This document shows positions 36,433 to 46,001 of a DNA stretch of 64,000 nucleotides, piece by piece; the stretch's first letter is position 1, and every line of letters begins with the position of its first letter. Source of the stretch: Bog-793 sp963761425. Lineage in GTDB: Bacteria; Actinomycetota; Acidimicrobiia; Acidimicrobiales; Bog-793. The stretch is from NCBI GenBank assembly GCA_963761425.1, contig CAVXGQ010000006.1, positions 1 to 64,000 on the forward strand, in the 5' to 3' direction. The position numbers and the translations under genes were made by a program. Under the pieces are notes generated by a model. It was not told where the DNA came from, did no database searches, and saw only the letters and a program-made list of their open reading frames with translations.

Positions 36433-37228
36433 TTAGGCGGTCGCCCCGTCGAGCTCGTCGGCGAGGTTGGCGACCGAGTCGACCACCCGCGAAGGGCGGT
36501 AGGGGAAGCGCTCGATCTCCTCGGCATGGGTCACCCCGCTCAGGACGAGGATGGTTTCCAGGCCGGCCTCGATGCCCGCCACGATGTCCGTGTCCATCCG
36601 GTCACCCACCATGGCGGTACTCACCGAGTGGGCACCGAGGACGTCGAGTCCCTCGCGGATCATGAGCGGGTTGGGCTTTCCGATGAAGTAGGCGGCCTGA
36701 CCCGTGGCGTGCTGGATCATGGCCGCCACCGAACCGGTCGCCGGCAGGTTGCCCTGCGGAGACGGCCCGATCGAATCGGGATTGGTCGCGATGAATCGGG
36801 CTCCACGGTCGATCAACCTGATCGCCTTGGTGATCGCTTCAAAGCTGTAGGTGCGGGTCTCGCCCAGCACGACGAAATCGGGATCCCGATCGGAGAGCAC
36901 GTAGCCGATGTCGTGCAACGCGCTCGGTGAGCCCGGCCTCCCCGACAACGAACGCCCGACCGTTCGGCCACTGACTGTCCAGGAACCGGGCGGTGGCGAG
37001 CGCCGAGGTCCACAGTGCCTCCGGGGGGATCGGCAGACCACTGTCGGCGAGGCGCGACGCCAGGTCCTTCGCGGCGAAGCGAGAGTTGTTCGTAAGGACG
37101 AGGAAACTGAATCCCGCTTGGTCCAGGGCAGCGATGAAGCGGTCGGCGCCGGGTACCGGCACTCCTCCGTTCACGAGTACGCCGTCCATGTCACACAGCC
37201 AGCTCACCGCTCGTTGGCGAGTTCTCAT
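36433..37228 (-). pseudogene. HAD-IIA phosphatase (NagD-like), frameshifted
   Basis: N-terminal half (ATG at 37228): W-L-C-D-M-D-G-V-L-V, L-V-L-T-N-N-S, cap-domain start, G-E-A-G-L-T-E. The frame then shifts at the CGCG near 36919-36922. It resumes as A-L-H-D-I-G-Y-V-L with F-I-A-T-N-P-D, I-G-K-P-N-P-L-M, M-V-G-D-R-M-D-T-D-I, and ends at 36433. All catalytic motifs survive across the two frames, and one base removed would give a normal 264-residue protein. Either recent inactivation or a sequence indel. Family role: dephosphorylation of small sugar or nucleotide phosphates. Confidence 0.8.
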
Positions 37229-37824
37229 GCACCAAGTATGCCGGGTCATCGTTGACCGGGCTCCGGCGTCCGTCCCCGGAGAAGCTCCTCGGATTCGAAC
37301 GAACATCGCCCCCGGCGAGATCGTCTCCCAGCCGGTTCCAAGTGCCGTCGCGCCGTCGACCTGGCCGTGGGCACTTTCTGGTTGGTACACGAGATACCGC
37401 GGCACGCTCGACAGAGCCAGAGCAGACCCAGTAGCCGCGCCGGACGCGGCAAGCGCTCTCCTGGCCCAGGCTGGATCGGGCACCGAAGAGGACCCGTCGC
37501 GGACACGGCGGTCGATATCCTTCGTGACGTGGGTGTCCTCTCCTGGCCCGGCCCACACCGGAAAGACGGCCGAGCTTGGCCGGTGGAGCTCCGCGGCGGA
37601 CCGAATCCCCCGGAACCTCCACCCGGCGAGGAGTGGCGCGACCGCCTGCCCTTCACTAGCGCGCCGGGCGCCTCCCCGGGGAGCGGACCGGGGGATCGCC
37701 CCGGTCGGCGAATTGCACCGCACCCAGGAAGGGGAACGCGGCTCGCCACCGTCTACCCCTTCTTCCAACCCGGGGAGAACCGCGCCGTGGCGCCCCGAAC
37801 AGCTTCTCGGTCCCTGACCCCGCG
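37229..37824. other. Region without a convincing gene
   Basis: About 600 bp. The minus-strand frame is open through much of it as an N-terminal extension of the HAD gene, but has no similarity I recognise. Probably promoter plus decayed sequence. Confidence 0.4.
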
Positions 37825-40431
37825 ATGACCACCGTCTCCGTCAACGGAATAGAGCACGAACTTCCCCGCGAGCGAGATCGGACCCTGCTCGCCTACCTAC
37901 GCGGCGACCTCGGCCTGACCGGCGCCAAGCCGGGCTGCGGCGAGGGCGAGTGCGGGGCCTGCACCGTGCTTCTCGACGGCGTGCCGGCCCTCTCCTGCCA
38001 GATCCCGCTGGGCGAGGTGACCGCCCGCTCCGTCACCACGATCGAAGGACTGTCCGGCGAGACCGGATTGCACCCGATCCAGCAAGCCCTCATCGAAGAG
38101 CGCGCCTCGCAGTGCGGCTACTGCATCCCGGGAATCGCCCTGCGGGCTGCCGCCCTGCTGTCGAGCGACCCGGATCCGGACGACGAACGGATCGCCGCGG
38201 CCCTAAATCCCAACCTCTGCCGTTGCGGCTGCTACGTGAGACAGGTCCGGGCGGTGCATCGCGCGGCGGCGCTGTCGCGCGAAACAGGAATCAGAACCGC
38301 CCCGGCTGAGTCCATCCTGAACCAACCCGAGCTTGCCCGGCCGCGCAAGCCGTGGGACCTGTGTGAGTCGAAGGACCGGGAGTGGTTCGAGGTCCTAGGT
38401 GACGGGCTCGTGGTGGTTTGGCCGCCACCAACCCGTCGGGCCGGGATGTGGCCAACGGGAGGAGGGGCGTGGCTGCACCTGGCACCTTCGGGCACCGTGA
38501 CCGCCTTCAGCGGAAAGGTCGATGTGGGACAGGACAACCGAACCGCCTTCTCGCTACTCGTCGCAGAAGAGCTCGAGATTGATCCCGCCAAGGTCCAGGT
38601 CGTCCTCGGCGACACCGACCTGTGTCCCTTTGACATAGGAACCTTTGGCAGTCGCTCGATGCCCGATGCGGGCGAGGCACTCCGCAGGGCAGCCGCGGGG
38701 GCGCGTCAGGTGCTGGACGCGCTTTTCAGGAAGCGTTCCCCCGCCGAGCGCAGTGATCACCTGGCGGACGGGAGCGCGACCCGCGACATATCCGTAGACG
38801 GGCGCGGCAAATGGGACGAGCTGTTGGGCGGGGTACGGCGGCTCGAGGTGCTGACCGAGGAACCGGCGTTGCGCCACCCCGGCTCCTGGCGCGTCGCCGG
38901 GCGCCCCGGCCACACTCCGGCGCGTCTCGACGTAGTGACCGGCGCTCGTCGATTCGTCTCTGATCTACAGCGACCCGGTATGCGGCACGCGGCGGTGCTC
39001 CGCCCGCCAGTCGTGGGGGCGCGGCTCCGCGAGGTCGACCTCGGCCCCGCCGAGCGGGTCCCGGGCGTAAGCGTCGTCCGGGAGGGCGACTTCGTGGCGG
39101 CGGTGGCCGACGACCGGATGGTGGCACGCCGGGTGGTGACGGCGGTCGCCACCAAGTGGCGGAAGCCTGCACCTGGCCCGCGCGACATCGCCGCTCACCT
39201 GCGAGCGCATCCCACCGCCGGGGTGGGCTGGGAACGGGAGATGGACGAGGCTGTCGGCGACGTCGACGCCGCGCTTTCCGGCGCGGCCAGGCAAGTCGAC
39301 GCCACCTACACAACCGCCTACCTCGCCCACGTTCCCCTGGAAACCAGAGCCGCGTTGGCCGAATGGGAAGGCGGCCGCCTCACCGTCTGGGTCGGCACAC
39401 AGGTCCCCTTCGGAGTACGCGCCCAGCTCGCCGGCGAACTCGGTCTCGAGGAGGAAGACGTACGCGTCCGGGTGCCACCCACCGGGGGAGGCTTCGGTGG
39501 AAAGCACAGCGATGAGGTCGCCCTCGAGGCGGCCCGGCTTGCCCGCACCGTCGGCCGGCCGGTCATGGTCCACTGGAACCGGGCCGAGGAATTTCAGTGG
39601 GGCCACCAGCGGCCGATGGCGGTGATCGACGCTCGAGCTGGGGTCGACGCCGCCGGCTCCCTTACCGCGTGGGACTTCCTGAATATCAACGCGGGAACCG
39701 CCGGCATCGCGCCTCCCGACGCCATCGCCAACCGACGCCTGCGCTACCAGCCCGCGGACTCGCCGGTGCCGCAAAGCTCCTATCGGGCTCTTGCCGCGAC
39801 GGCCAACCACTTCGCCCGGGAGACCCTCGTCGACGAGTTGGCCCACGCCATCGGGTCCGATCCCCTCGAATTTCGACTCCGCAACCTGGCCGACGAGAGG
39901 CTCGTCACGGTGCTGGAAGCCGCCGCCGAGCGGTTCAGGTGGCAGGTGCGACGGGCCGAAGCAGTGGTCGGGAAATGGGGCGTGGGCCTGGCGGTCGGGT
40001 TGGAAAAGGGCGGGCGAGTGGCAACCTGTGCGGAGGTGCGCGTGGGGGACGATGGCCTGCCTCGCCTGACGGAGATCGTCACCGCCTACGAGTGCGGCGC
40101 CGTGGTGAATGCCGACACCGTTATGAACCAGATCGAAGGGGGCACGATCATGGCCCTCGGTGGCGCCCTCTTCGAGGAGGTCGAGCTCGAACGCGGCCTC
40201 ATCGTCAAACCGTCACTCGCTCGATACCGCGTACCACGCTTCTCCGACCTCCCCCATCTTGAGGTCGTGCTTCTCGACCGCCCGGACATCGCCTCCGCGG
40301 GTGCCGGCGAGACTCCCCTGGTGGCGGTGGCGCCCGCCATTGGGAACGCGATTTTCTCGGCCACCAGCCGTCGCCTCCGATCGCTCCCTCTAGCAGCAAC
40401 ATGGGCACCGCGCGCCGCCGCACTCGGCTGA
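37825..40431 (+). CDS. Molybdenum hydroxylase, fused 2Fe-2S and molybdopterin-binding subunits (isoquinoline-1-oxidoreductase-like)
   Basis: 868 residues combining two usually separate subunits. Residues 1-155 carry both iron-sulfur clusters: C-G-E-G-E-C-G-A-C with a later C, then C-G-Y-C and C-R-C-G-C. Residues about 190-860 are an IorB-type molybdopterin domain: V-D-V-G-Q-D-N-R-T-A, G-G-F-G-G-K-H, and the active-site Glu in G-A-G-E-T-P-L-V-A-V-A-P. No FAD subunit is encoded beside it, which fits the IorAB type. It likely hydroxylates an N-heterocycle or aldehyde; the substrate is unknown. Confidence 0.9.
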   Translation: MTTVSVNGIEHELPRERDRTLLAYLRGDLGLTGAKPGCGEGECGACTVLLDGVPALSCQIPLGEVTARSVTTIEGLSGETGLHPIQQALIEERASQCGYCIPGIALRAAALLSSDPDPDDERIAAALNPNLCRCGCYVRQVRAVHRAAALSRETGIRTAPAESILNQPELARPRKPWDLCESKDREWFEVLGDGLVVVWPPPTRRAGMWPTGGGAWLHLAPSGTVTAFSGKVDVGQDNRTAFSLLVAEELEIDPAKVQVVLGDTDLCPFDIGTFGSRSMPDAGEALRRAAAGARQVLDALFRKRSPAERSDHLADGSATRDISVDGRGKWDELLGGVRRLEVLTEEPALRHPGSWRVAGRPGHTPARLDVVTGARRFVSDLQRPGMRHAAVLRPPVVGARLREVDLGPAERVPGVSVVREGDFVAAVADDRMVARRVVTAVATKWRKPAPGPRDIAAHLRAHPTAGVGWEREMDEAVGDVDAALSGAARQVDATYTTAYLAHVPLETRAALAEWEGGRLTVWVGTQVPFGVRAQLAGELGLEEEDVRVRVPPTGGGFGGKHSDEVALEAARLARTVGRPVMVHWNRAEEFQWGHQRPMAVIDARAGVDAAGSLTAWDFLNINAGTAGIAPPDAIANRRLRYQPADSPVPQSSYRALAATANHFARETLVDELAHAIGSDPLEFRLRNLADERLVTVLEAAAERFRWQVRRAEAVVGKWGVGLAVGLEKGGRVATCAEVRVGDDGLPRLTEIVTAYECGAVVNADTVMNQIEGGTIMALGGALFEEVELERGLIVKPSLARYRVPRFSDLPHLEVVLLDRPDIASAGAGETPLVAVAPAIGNAIFSATSRRLRSLPLAATWAPRAAALG

Positions 40432-40639
40432 TTCGGCACCCGGCAACTCTGCACACTCTGTGGACCCGGAACAAGCGCCCGGATGGTCACGCCCGTGGCG
40501 CCCAGATTCCCAACCCGGGCGCCTGACGCCTGGCACAACCACTTTCGAGAGTTCTTCGGGGCCGGTGCCCGGACATCACTCGGCGGTGCACCACGAGTGA
40601 TCGGGCTGACCCTTGATGGTCGGTTATCGTTTCGATTCG

Positions 40640-41944
40640 ATGCTCATCCTGGCGGTGCACGGCAACGGTCATCGCCTTGGGCTCATTTTGCTCGTCGTGA
40701 TCGTCATCGCCGCGCTCGCCTACCTTGGGGTTCGCCTCTCGGAGCGACGAAGCACCCGGAGTCGGTACGGAGAGGCGGGTACCGCTCCAAGGCGCTGGAG
40801 CGCGATGCCGCAGGAGCCGCCGGGCACCCCGCCCGAAAAGGCAATGGCGGACGCCGGGCCGACCGACGGCTCCCCACCACCGCCTCGGCTCCCCGACGAC
40901 CGCGGCGCCACGCCGGTCCCGGTCGCCAGCGATGTCCCGCGCCAGGAGGAACCAGGCGCGGTCACGACGCCGGCGACGGTCCATCCCGATTGGGTGCCGA
41001 CGAGCCGAGGTGGCGACTGGGCGGTCGAGACCCACGGTCTCACCAAGCGCTTCGGGACCACCATCGCCGTCAACAACGTGGCGCTGCTCGTGCCACGGGG
41101 ATGCGCTTTCGGATACCTCGGACCGAACGGAGCCGGCAAGACGACGCTGATGCGGACCTTGCTCGGCCTGACCAGGGCGGACAGCGGCACCATGTCGCTG
41201 CTCGGCATCCCGGTCCCGCGCGAGCGCAGCCGCGCCCTCGCCCGGGTCGGCGCCATCGTCGACGAGCCCCGGTTCCACGACCACCTCACCGGACGGGAGA
41301 ACCTCCAGCTGCTCGCCGCGGCCCGGGGAGCCGACACCGGCGAGCGGATCGATCCGGGACTCGCGCGGGTGGGGCTCACCGAGCGGGCTGACGACAAGGT
41401 CGCCGCGTACTCCATGGGCATGCGCCAGCGCCTGGGGGTGGCGGCATGCCTGCTGAGCGACCCCGAACTGCTCATCTTGGACGAGCCGATGAACGGGCTC
41501 GATCCCGCTGGCATGTACGACATGCGATCGATGATCAAGAACCTCGTCAGCGAGGGGCGGACGGTGATGCTCTCGTCGCATCTCCTCGATGAGGTCGAAC
41601 GCACCTGTGACACCGTGGCCATCGTCGATCGGGGCAGCGTCATCCGCCAGGGTCCGATCGAGGAGCTCCTCCACGGAACCACCGGCATGATTGTAGAAGT
41701 GGAGTGCGACGACGCCGCGTCGGCGGCTCGGGCACTCAGCACGACAAACCTCGCTTCAGCCGAAGTCGTCGAGGCGACGAGATTGACGGTGACCCTGCCG
41801 GTAGGCGCGGGCCGGGAGAGGATAGCGGAGCTCAACCGCCGGCTGGTCGAGGCCGGGGTCTCCGTCTACAGCCTCCGGGAAGTGCGCACCACGCTCGAGA
41901 ATTGGTTCTTGTCCGTGACGAGTCGGTTCGGGGAACGCGGGTGA
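40640..41944 (+). CDS. ABC transporter ATPase with N-terminal membrane anchor
   Basis: 434 residues from the ATG at 40640. Unlike normal ATPase subunits, it begins with a membrane helix (L-G-L-I-L-L-V-V-I-V-I-A-A-L-A-Y), followed by about 90 residues rich in Pro and charge, then the ATPase: Walker A G-P-N-G-A-G-K-T-T, signature Y-S-M-G-M-R-Q-R-L (relaxed), Walker B L-L-I-L-D-E-P-M-N-G-L-D, H in L-S-S-H-L-L-D-E. It overlaps the permease start (GTGA). A TATCGT box ends 9 bp before the ATG, so the long form is probably made. Confidence 0.85.
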   Translation: MLILAVHGNGHRLGLILLVVIVIAALAYLGVRLSERRSTRSRYGEAGTAPRRWSAMPQEPPGTPPEKAMADAGPTDGSPPPPRLPDDRGATPVPVASDVPRQEEPGAVTTPATVHPDWVPTSRGGDWAVETHGLTKRFGTTIAVNNVALLVPRGCAFGYLGPNGAGKTTLMRTLLGLTRADSGTMSLLGIPVPRERSRALARVGAIVDEPRFHDHLTGRENLQLLAAARGADTGERIDPGLARVGLTERADDKVAAYSMGMRQRLGVAACLLSDPELLILDEPMNGLDPAGMYDMRSMIKNLVSEGRTVMLSSHLLDEVERTCDTVAIVDRGSVIRQGPIEELLHGTTGMIVEVECDDAASAARALSTTNLASAEVVEATRLTVTLPVGAGRERIAELNRRLVEAGVSVYSLREVRTTLENWFLSVTSRFGERG

Positions 41945-43101
41945 CCCAACATCGCGACACCGAGGTGGCGGCGCGCCCGCCGGCTACCAGCCCAACCCCG
42001 CCGCCGAGCCGAGGGGGCTTAGTCTCCCGAGGTCTGTCCTGGGCCAAGGGCACTCGCACCGGCGACACCGGCTCGTGGATCCCCACCTGGGGTCTGATCT
42101 CGACCAAACAGCTCGAGCTGCGCAAACGGCGCGGCCTCATGGTGGCCGTGTTCCTGCTCACCCTGGGCCTTCCGGTCCTCGTTCTCGGTCTTCGGTTGCT
42201 CTTCCACGCGGTCGACCCGAATAGCTACGGTCCCGCCGGTAGCCCGAGCGTCTTCTCCGGTCTCTCCAACACCATGCCCGAGTTCGGCTTCATCATCGCC
42301 GCGACCCTCGGGGCTTCGGCGGGAACGACCGATCTCGCGGCCGGCGTCTTCCGCCATCTGGTGATCACCGGCCGGTCGCGACTGGCGCTCTACCTGGCGC
42401 GGATTCCGTCCGGCCTGTCCATCCTGTTGCCGCTGGTCGGGGTGGCGTTCGCCATGGTGTGCCTGGTGACCGCCTACGAAGGCACCCCCCAGGCGTCCAC
42501 GCTCAACGAGAACGGCGTTTCCATCCCGATCCATCTCAACGAGGCTCAGCTGAAGAGCTGGCTCCTCCAGCATCCCAAGCAAGCGGAGATGGCCCTGGGG
42601 ATCGTGCCGCCCGCCGTCGGTGGAAGCACCGGACCGATCGAGACCCCCATGAGCACGATCTACCGCAACTACCTCACCGTCGAGATCGGGGCGATCAATC
42701 CGGCGATGAACGAAATGGTGAAGATCGGGTTGTGGATCGAGCTCGAGGCGGCCATCGGGTTCACCGTGGGCCTCGGCCTCGGATCCCTCATCGGACAGCG
42801 GACGGTTTCCACGATCCTCATGATCGTGCTGGAGATCATCATCACCCCGATCCTCTCTAGAGCCGAGATCCCCTATTTCCTCAACGGCCAGCGCCTCGAC
42901 GTGGGTGTGGCCATGAACCAGCTCCGGCCCGCCGGGCTGGCGGGCAGCATCAGCGGCAACCACGGCGGGGTGCTGTTCGGGGCCCGTGGGGCGTTGACCA
43001 TACCCCCCATGCCGACCTGGGCCATGGTCACCGTGATTGTGGGCTGGATCGTCGGCTGGTCGGTTATTGGTGCTTGGCGGATGGCCGTGCGCGACGCGTA
43101 G
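41941..43101 (+). CDS. ABC-2 type permease
   Basis: 386 residues from a GTG overlapping the ATPase stop. A Pro-rich cytoplasmic leader precedes a helix (M-V-A-V-F-L-L-T-L-G-L-P-V-L-V-L), an extracytoplasmic loop, and further helices ending in M-V-T-V-I-V-G-W-I-V-G-W-S-V-I. Layout resembles ABC-2 permeases of unknown substrate (A-G-V-F-R-H-L-V-I-T-G-R-S-R is typical of the cytoplasmic loop). Forms one exporter with the preceding ATPase. Confidence 0.85.
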   Translation: MTQHRDTEVAARPPATSPTPPPSRGGLVSRGLSWAKGTRTGDTGSWIPTWGLISTKQLELRKRRGLMVAVFLLTLGLPVLVLGLRLLFHAVDPNSYGPAGSPSVFSGLSNTMPEFGFIIAATLGASAGTTDLAAGVFRHLVITGRSRLALYLARIPSGLSILLPLVGVAFAMVCLVTAYEGTPQASTLNENGVSIPIHLNEAQLKSWLLQHPKQAEMALGIVPPAVGGSTGPIETPMSTIYRNYLTVEIGAINPAMNEMVKIGLWIELEAAIGFTVGLGLGSLIGQRTVSTILMIVLEIIITPILSRAEIPYFLNGQRLDVGVAMNQLRPAGLAGSISGNHGGVLFGARGALTIPPMPTWAMVTVIVGWIVGWSVIGAWRMAVRDA

Positions 43102-43304
43102 GTCGGCACTGAAACCGCATCGCGCTCAGTGACCTGCTTGCCCCTCGCTCCGTTGGCCGTTGCTTCTGCTGCTGGTGCTGCCGGTCGTCTTTGTCCCCGG
43201 TCGACGCCGGTGATCCGCAGGCACGCGCGCCGCGAGACCGACCGGAATTGGATTTACCTAAGGTTTACCCGCCGGTCACCCCGAAGTCGGGGAATCCGCG
43301 CGTT

Positions 43305-44204
43305 CTACCAGTTCACACGCCGTGTGAGGCGCCGGCGGACGCCACCGAGGCGCGCAAGGAAGCCACCCGGACGCCGTCGGGCGGTGGCTTGGGCCTCAAC
43401 CGCTGAAATCGTCGCGCCGGCGAAGCGGGCATCGAGGCGCGCCGCGGTCTCGGCGACGGCGGCCTGGACCGCCGGGTCAGCGTCGGTCGTTGGGTAGGTA
43501 ATCGGCGTCAGCGTCGCGAAGCCGAGCGTCCCGAGCGCCCAGTCGTCGTCCGGAGCCGTCGGGCGATCGGGGAAGCCGGGGGAAAGCCGGACACGGCGCG
43601 AGCCGGTGTGCTCCACGTTGAAGATGTTGGCGGCGTTCAACCTGGCGCAGCGGACGCCGCGCAGCGCGTCGAGTCCGACGTCGGGGACGTTGCAGTTGAG
43701 CACGGTGCCGGTCCGCATCGACGCCAGCGGTTCGACGAGGGCGACGGCGACGGCCACCGCCGTCTCGTAGTGCGCCGGGACCGTCCAGTTCGCCCGCAGC
43801 CCGATCGCGAGGGCGGACCGACCGAGCTGCGCGGCGGTGAGAGCGGCGCCGACCGTGCCGGAGTGGAGGATGAAGCGGCCGACGTTTGGGCCCCGGTTGA
43901 TGCCCGCGACGACGAGGTCGGCGGGTGGCCCGAACGTGCCGGCGAGGGCCAGCGCAACGCACACCGCGGGGAGGGCGGCAACGCCGAAGGCCGGCACGCT
44001 GGGGTCAATGGGGAGTCGGACCGCCCGGAACGACACGGCGCCAATCGGCCGTCGCCGCCGGAGAATTGTCGCGGCGCTCGCCCCGCTGTGGTCGGCGAGT
44101 GGCGCCACGACGGTGACCTCGTGGCCCGCCGCGACGAGCGCCTGGGCGACGGCGCCGACGCCGGGCGCGAGAACGCCGTCGTCGTTCGTGACGAGAATAC
44201 GCAC
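43305..44204 (-). CDS. surE: 5'/3'-nucleotidase SurE
   Basis: 299 residues. Metal and substrate motifs of SurE: I-L-V-T-N-D-D-G-V, A-P-L-A-D-H-S-G-A-S (usual A-P-x-x-x-Q/H-S-G), and G-I-N-R-G-P-N-V-G with H-S-G-T-V-G-A-A. Later N-C-N-V-P and I-T-Y-P-T-T-D-A. It dephosphorylates nucleoside monophosphates in the cytoplasm. The C-terminal 30 residues are basic and unusual but in frame. Single gene. Confidence 0.92.
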   Translation of the reverse strand: MRILVTNDDGVLAPGVGAVAQALVAAGHEVTVVAPLADHSGASAATILRRRRPIGAVSFRAVRLPIDPSVPAFGVAALPAVCVALALAGTFGPPADLVVAGINRGPNVGRFILHSGTVGAALTAAQLGRSALAIGLRANWTVPAHYETAVAVAVALVEPLASMRTGTVLNCNVPDVGLDALRGVRCARLNAANIFNVEHTGSRRVRLSPGFPDRPTAPDDDWALGTLGFATLTPITYPTTDADPAVQAAVAETAARLDARFAGATISAVEAQATARRRPGGFLARLGGVRRRLTRRVNW

Positions 44205-44267
44205 GCCTGCTCCTCGGTCTCGAAAGGCCTTTCACTTCGCCTTTGCCAGGCCACCGGTACACTACTT

Positions 44268-44487
44268 GCGATCTCGTATCCGTCCGGCGAGCAGTACGTG
44301 ATCATTGCGGGATCGACGAAGGCGACCGTCACCGAGGTCGGAGCGACGCTCCGCTCCTTCGACGTCTATTGAAAGCCGGTCGTCTGGGGTTTCGACGAGG
44401 GCGAGATGTGCACCGGGGGCCGCGGACAGATTCTCGCCCCGTGGCCGAATCGCCTGGAAGACGGGACGTACGAGTTCGCCGGACGCG
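44268..44487 (+). pseudogene. Aldose 1-epimerase N-terminal fragment with in-frame stop
   Basis: The frame reads S-G-E-Q-Y-V-I-I-A-G, A-T-V-T-E-V-G-A-T-L-R-S-F, then a TGA at 44370-44372. It continues as P-V-V-W-G-F-D-E-G-E-M, G-G-R-G-Q-I-L-A-P-W-P-N-R, Y-E-F-A-G-R. These are hallmark N-terminal motifs of galactose mutarotase-like proteins. After about 44487 the sequence becomes the antisense of another broken gene, so about three quarters of the protein is missing. Confidence 0.75.
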
Positions 44488-45499
44488 TCGGCGTCGCCGC
44501 CCACGTAGCCTTTGACCTCAACGAGTGCAATCCACTCGGGGTCGTCGGGAGTCCGGACTTGAAGGTCTTCCAGGTACGCGCCAGGGGTACGCTGTCGATC
44601 CATCCCGTCGACCCCAAAACTGAGCTCGCGCAGGAAACGCGCGACGACGGTTACTAACTCATTGCCACTGGCATTCAGCAAAGAACGGTCCTCGGTTTCC
44701 GCAGCTGCGCTCGCAACGTCCAGCTCAAGCTGAACCTCAGCCAGGTCCCTCTCGAACCTGGAGAGCGCTGAATCCTTCTCGGCCATCAGGCTGTCCAAAC
44801 GAGTCTTCAAGGCGATTTCTGCCGGGGTAAGCCAAGCGTTTGAATGGCGCCACCCGAGATCAATGGGAAGCATTGGGCATCTTGTGATTGCCACCTCTTG
44901 AATGCCGCCTCGACCCAGGGCAACAGTTCGCCGATATCTGCTGGCAGCAACCACGCTTCTGCGCCACCGCGGCCCCGGCGATACATGCCAGCAAGGATCA
45001 CTCCGCTGCCTGCTTGCAGAATCGGTTCAAGTACGGATGCTTGAGCATTCTGCGCCTCGGTAGGGTCAACGAATCGCCCGATCACTGCAAAGAAGTACTG
45101 ATGTGCACGTCTGTTGATCACGATGGGAAGCAGAAAACGAGTTACAAGCTGGCAGAGGTCGTCACCCAGAAAGCCTACGTTTGGCGGTTCGAACTCATTG
45201 CAGATGTGCCCTGAGTCACACCTAATATCCAACTCACACATGCTGCCTACGGGAACGATTGTCTCGATCGCAGCCTTGGGAGCGGGCACGGTGGCCAGTA
45301 CGAAGATCCGCTTCGGAATATTCCATAATGGTTGATCCGTTACGACGACGTCCCATTCGTCGAGCCTGATGTCCTGAACGTCAGTAACGACTTGGCTGGT
45401 TGGGACTAGCTTCCCCAGAGCCTCTGGGAAGGCCGGACCTCCGGGTTGACCGATTACGAGCACCCGGGGCCTAGGCCTACCTCCAATCAAGTTGGTCAC
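44488..45499 (-). pseudogene. Putative restriction-endonuclease-like protein, frameshifted and 3'-truncated
   Basis: The N-terminal frame (GTG at 45499, R-V-L-V-I-G-Q-P-G-G) runs about 215 residues of unknown fold. It then shifts near 44825-44865 into a frame with a coiled coil (L-D-S-L-M-A-E-K-D-S-A-L-S-R-F) and Y-L-E-D-L-Q-V with A-L-V-E-V-K-G-Y, which resembles a PD-(D/E)xK nuclease core. It ends abruptly at the junction with the mutarotase fragment. A defence or repair role is possible but not shown. Non-functional as it stands. Confidence 0.55.
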
Positions 45500-45555
45500 G
45501 GCACCCGCTCGGGACGCTGTTCATTCTCGGCGGACTCGCAGCTCTCGTCGCAGCC

Positions 45556-45834
45556 GTGGCGATCTTCTGGGCGCTCGTCGCCATCGCACTCATCATCGGA
45601 GCGGTCGCGTTCGTCGCCTGCGAAGGACGGCGCGTACCCGGAGCAACCTGGCCGGTCCTCCTCGCGGCCGCGATCGTCTTCGCGGCCATCCTTCCCGTGT
45701 CACTCTGCCTGACCCTTCCCGCAGGGATCGGCGCCGCTCTCGCGAGTCGCAAGACGCGAACTGCGCGAGCACCCGAACTCGCCCCAGCACGCCGTGTCTA
45801 CGTCGCGGACACCGATGGCGATCCGCCGTTCTAA
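45556..45834 (+). CDS. Small membrane protein, possibly a fragment
   Basis: 92 residues with two hydrophobic helices (A-I-F-W-A-L-V-A-I-A-L-I-I-G-A-V and V-L-L-A-A-A-I-V-F-A-A-I-L-P-V) and a charged tail. Codons continue hydrophobic upstream of the GTG at 45556 back to 45517 without a usable start, so the 5' end may have been lost. No family recognised. Confidence 0.35.
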   Translation: MAIFWALVAIALIIGAVAFVACEGRRVPGATWPVLLAAAIVFAAILPVSLCLTLPAGIGAALASRKTRTARAPELAPARRVYVADTDGDPPF

Positions 45835-46001
45835 GTCGAGCCCGCGTAGTCAGGTCGGCGGGGGGTAGTCGGCAGGGGCTTGGCCGCGGTGCGGCCCTTC
45901 TGATCCCACAGGACTCGAACGCTGACCGCACCTACAGTTGGGCAACGAGCGACCCGCGTCGTACCGTCGGTTGTCGACTTGGTGGAGTTGAAGATCCGAG
46001 A

